Part shown: in pieces, positions 61,846 through 64,000 of the stretch
Layout: the number at the start of each line of letters is the position of its first letter
Position numbering within the stretch: the first letter of the stretch is position 1
DNA from: Archilochus colubris
Taxonomy: Eukaryota > Chordata > Aves > Apodiformes > Trochilidae
Assembly (NCBI GenBank): GCA_023079485.1
Contig: CM041101.1
Coordinates: 9,698,501 to 9,762,500 of the forward strand
Direction: 5' to 3'
DNA: 64,000 bases
The notes under the pieces: model-generated
Told to the model about the DNA's origin: nothing
Databases searched by the model: none
What the model saw: the letters and a program-made list of their open reading frames with translations, nothing else
Translations under genes and position numbers: made by a program

Positions 61846-62927
61846 GCCAGTGTCCTGGTGTCACCAGGGTGGTGTCACCTTGCACTGACTTGTGTCTTGG
61901 TCTCAGAGGTTTGGTGGAATTGTTGTCTTGTGGTTTTCCTGACAGAAAAAAAGCACCAAACCCCCCTGAGCTGGGAAACTCCTTTTCCCCATGCAGAGCC
62001 ACATCACAGCTGGTGGTCGTGCACTGAGTGTTGGTCCTGAAGTGTTTTGTGATGTGAAAAGGGGAGGCAGGATGGGATATTTCCCAGCTCCGATGGGGCA
62101 AAGGGTTCCCTGGAAGCAAAGGGTGGCTGAGGGGACAGATCTGGGTGCATCTGGTCCCACTGACACCCTGGAGGGCTGGAGAGGCTCCTGGCACATCCTG
62201 GCATCCACCTCTTGGCTTTGAAGGGTTTGCATCACTTTGTACCCACTAAAAATCTGCTGGCAGGGATGGGAAGCACCTTGAGCCTTTGGCAAGGAGCTTG
62301 CCTGCAAACACTGACACCCCTAAACAGAATGATTAATTACTATTTGCCTCCTATTATTATTTGTTTTCTGTCAGCATCCTTGCTCTGGTGCTCTTCTGAA
62401 TCCAACTCCTGATGCCAAGCTGGGGATATTTTAGGAAATGCAGATTGTAGAATATTTACATCTGTGCCACTTGTTTATTCCTCTCTGTCACTTAATTTTA
62501 TTACTGCTCCTCTCCCACAAAAGCAATGATCTGCAGAGCCAAAAGCATGCTATGCCTTTTCAAGGATGCACAAATTTTAATAATTAAAAAGCTGTTGCTT
62601 TCCATCTGCCCGGGCAGGGATGGAGGGAGGCAAGGGGAGGGTGTGGGGCTCTCATGGATGGGAAATCCTTCTCTCCATGCTCCCCCAAATGCCTTTTGGG
62701 CTTTCACACAGTGGGGCTGGTCCAGGGTCTGCAGAATTCCCTCTTTTTTCTCATCTGGGAAGAGGAAAAAAACTCCAGGAAAGGGGGAACAGATTGTTGG
62801 AGGGTTTTTTTGAGGGCTTGAGGGAGGAGCTGGAAAACTTGGACTGAAATAAAACTGTGTTTTGTCTTGCTCAGAGTCACCTTTTTCTCTGGACAAAACC
62901 CAGCAGTTTATAAAAACAAAACAAACC

Positions 62928-62928
<1 letters not shown>
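61846..62928. other. intergenic spacer, no recognisable gene
   Basis: No gene is supported. The candidate AT-rich element at about 62310-62610 is described separately. Confidence 0.72.
62310..62610. promoter_or_regulatory. candidate non-coding regulatory element
   Basis: Non-repetitive AT-rich DNA contains AATGATTAATTAC, ATTATTATTTG, CTTAATTTTATTAC and TTTTAATAATTAAAAAGC. TAAT/ATTA cores are dense and there is no coding frame. Inference from composition. Confidence 0.33.

Positions 62929-62969
<41 letters not shown>
62929..62969 (+). repeat. 41-bp poly-A run
   Basis: An uninterrupted run of A follows AAAACAAAACAAACCC and precedes GAAAGGGAAAAAG. There is no recognisable retroposon or processed pseudogene upstream. 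Confidence 0.95.
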
Positions 62970-62971
<2 letters not shown>

Positions 62972-64000
62972 AAGGGAAAAAGAGCAGGTTCTGCTCTTGG
63001 GTGGTTCTAGGGAGGAACTGCCAGCCTGGAGGAAAAGCCGAGGATGGACATCCTCCTCCTCCTCCTCCTCTCCATCAGGCAGCACCACCCAGGGAACCCA
63101 AAAATGTCCCAGGGGTGCCAGGGGGTGCCAGCTCTTAGCAAGGATGGTGACACTGATGGACAGGGACACTGATCCACAGCCACCAAAGCAGGGACCCAGG
63201 GATCTGATGGCATTTCTGCAGCACAGACCATCTGCAGGCAGGAGGAATCACTGTGACAGTCCCCATGTCCCCCAGCCCCAGGGGTGTTGGGGCTGTCAGA
63301 GCAAGGTCCAAAGTCAATCTCACACTTCCAGAGGGTAAAACATTGGGTTCCAGAAGCCTCCTCAAAGCCACCAGGTCCTGAGCAGCCCTGGGGCACCCAG
63401 AGGGTTGGGCACCCAGCCAGGAGGGCACCAGAACAAACTGGTGCTGGGGTGCAGCTCCCAGCACCCCGCAAATCCCAAATCCCACCCACATCCCTCTGGG
63501 GTGCTTCCAAACCCCATCTCTCTAGTCTGGGGCTGGGTTTTGCAGATTTAACCCAGCTCCCCTTTGCTTTTCCCAGCTCTCCCTGATTTCCAAGCTTCCA
63601 GCACTGAACTCCCGGGCTCCATCCAGCTCCTCATTTCCACTCCAGAGCTGCCCAAGCCATCCCTCCCCCCGCTCCCTTCCTCTGCCGTGTTTGATGCAGC
63701 TCCTCCAGGATTCCCTCCCCGATAACAAAAGAGGAGAAGTAAGATAAATAACAGCAAAAAAAAAAAAAAGGTTCACAGCATTTAGTAACATAAACCCCCC
63801 TGGCACTCCTGCCACGTCTGAGTCTGGGATCGTGGAATGGGAACATCAAGGATGGAAATCAAAGCAGAAGGGAGAGGAGGACGTGGGGTAGGAGGCATTT
63901 TGGGGTGGTCCAGGCTCTTTTCAGAGGAGCAGATGTCTTGGCTAGCAGGCAGGGGGAAAGGGGATTTGTTTATTGAGGGGAGAAATACTCTTTTCATTTG
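62970..64000. other. intergenic sequence to window end
   Basis: No gene is supported. A short (TCC)n run near 63052-63071 and an A-run near 63757-63769 are the only simple repeats. The overlapping frames on both strands show no family signature. Confidence 0.7.

Noticed and set aside
61535..62194. 219-aa reverse and ~145-aa forward frames
   Set aside because: Repeat artefacts of the (CCCTT)n tract.
62929..62969. Poly-A tail of a processed pseudogene or retroposon
   Set aside because: No gene-like or LINE/SINE body precedes it and no target duplication was found; it is treated as a simple poly-A run.

Overview
The window is vertebrate, and almost certainly avian, nuclear DNA. It holds GT-AG introns, CR1 LINE fragments ending in the octamer typical of bird CR1 (ATTCTATG-like), a solo retroviral LTR with alpharetrovirus-like signals, and long mononucleotide and purine/pyrimidine microsatellites. 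The order or species cannot be read from the sequence alone.

The only protein-coding gene I can support is the 3' half of OLFM1 (noelin/pancortin) on the + strand, about 1-13850. Four coding exons are visible (1020-1175, 3684-3903, 9306-9412, 12328-13002). They encode the central coiled coil and the complete C-terminal olfactomedin domain, ending in SDEL. Signal peptide and N-terminal exons lie upstream of base 1. Inside the intron between the first two exons (1176-3683) is a well-formed alternative terminal exon (about 3092-3487). Its acceptor is followed at once by GGC TAA, then an AT-rich 3'UTR with AATAAA. This matches the short 'Y' ending (a single Gly) of the AMY/BMY pancortin isoforms, so the locus can make a long olfactomedin-domain product and a short coiled-coil-only product. 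The long transcript ends with AATAAA at 13824.

From 13.9 kb to the end (about 50 kb) I see no gene. The region contains CR1 fragments on both strands: 14133-14640 (+), 19884-20005 (-), 25238-25430 (-), 26494-26957 (-), 35603-36280 (-), 46140-47526 (+), 54518-54795 (-), 55856-56575 (-), plus older remnants. A segment of about 1.46 kb is present twice (25430-26896 and 34543-36006, direct orientation). A 314-bp solo LTR (46646-46959, 6-bp target duplication GGTCAA) sits inside the reverse-transcriptase frame of a CR1 copy. There are two pentanucleotide tracts (AAAGG at 20430-20836; CCCTT, i.e. AAGGG on the other strand, at 61641-61845) and a 13-15 bp minisatellite (31569-31749). Between the repeats are several AT-rich, non-repetitive islands with homeodomain-, E-box- or octamer-like motifs. 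These are candidate conserved regulatory elements, as expected downstream of a developmentally regulated neural gene, but conservation cannot be tested here.
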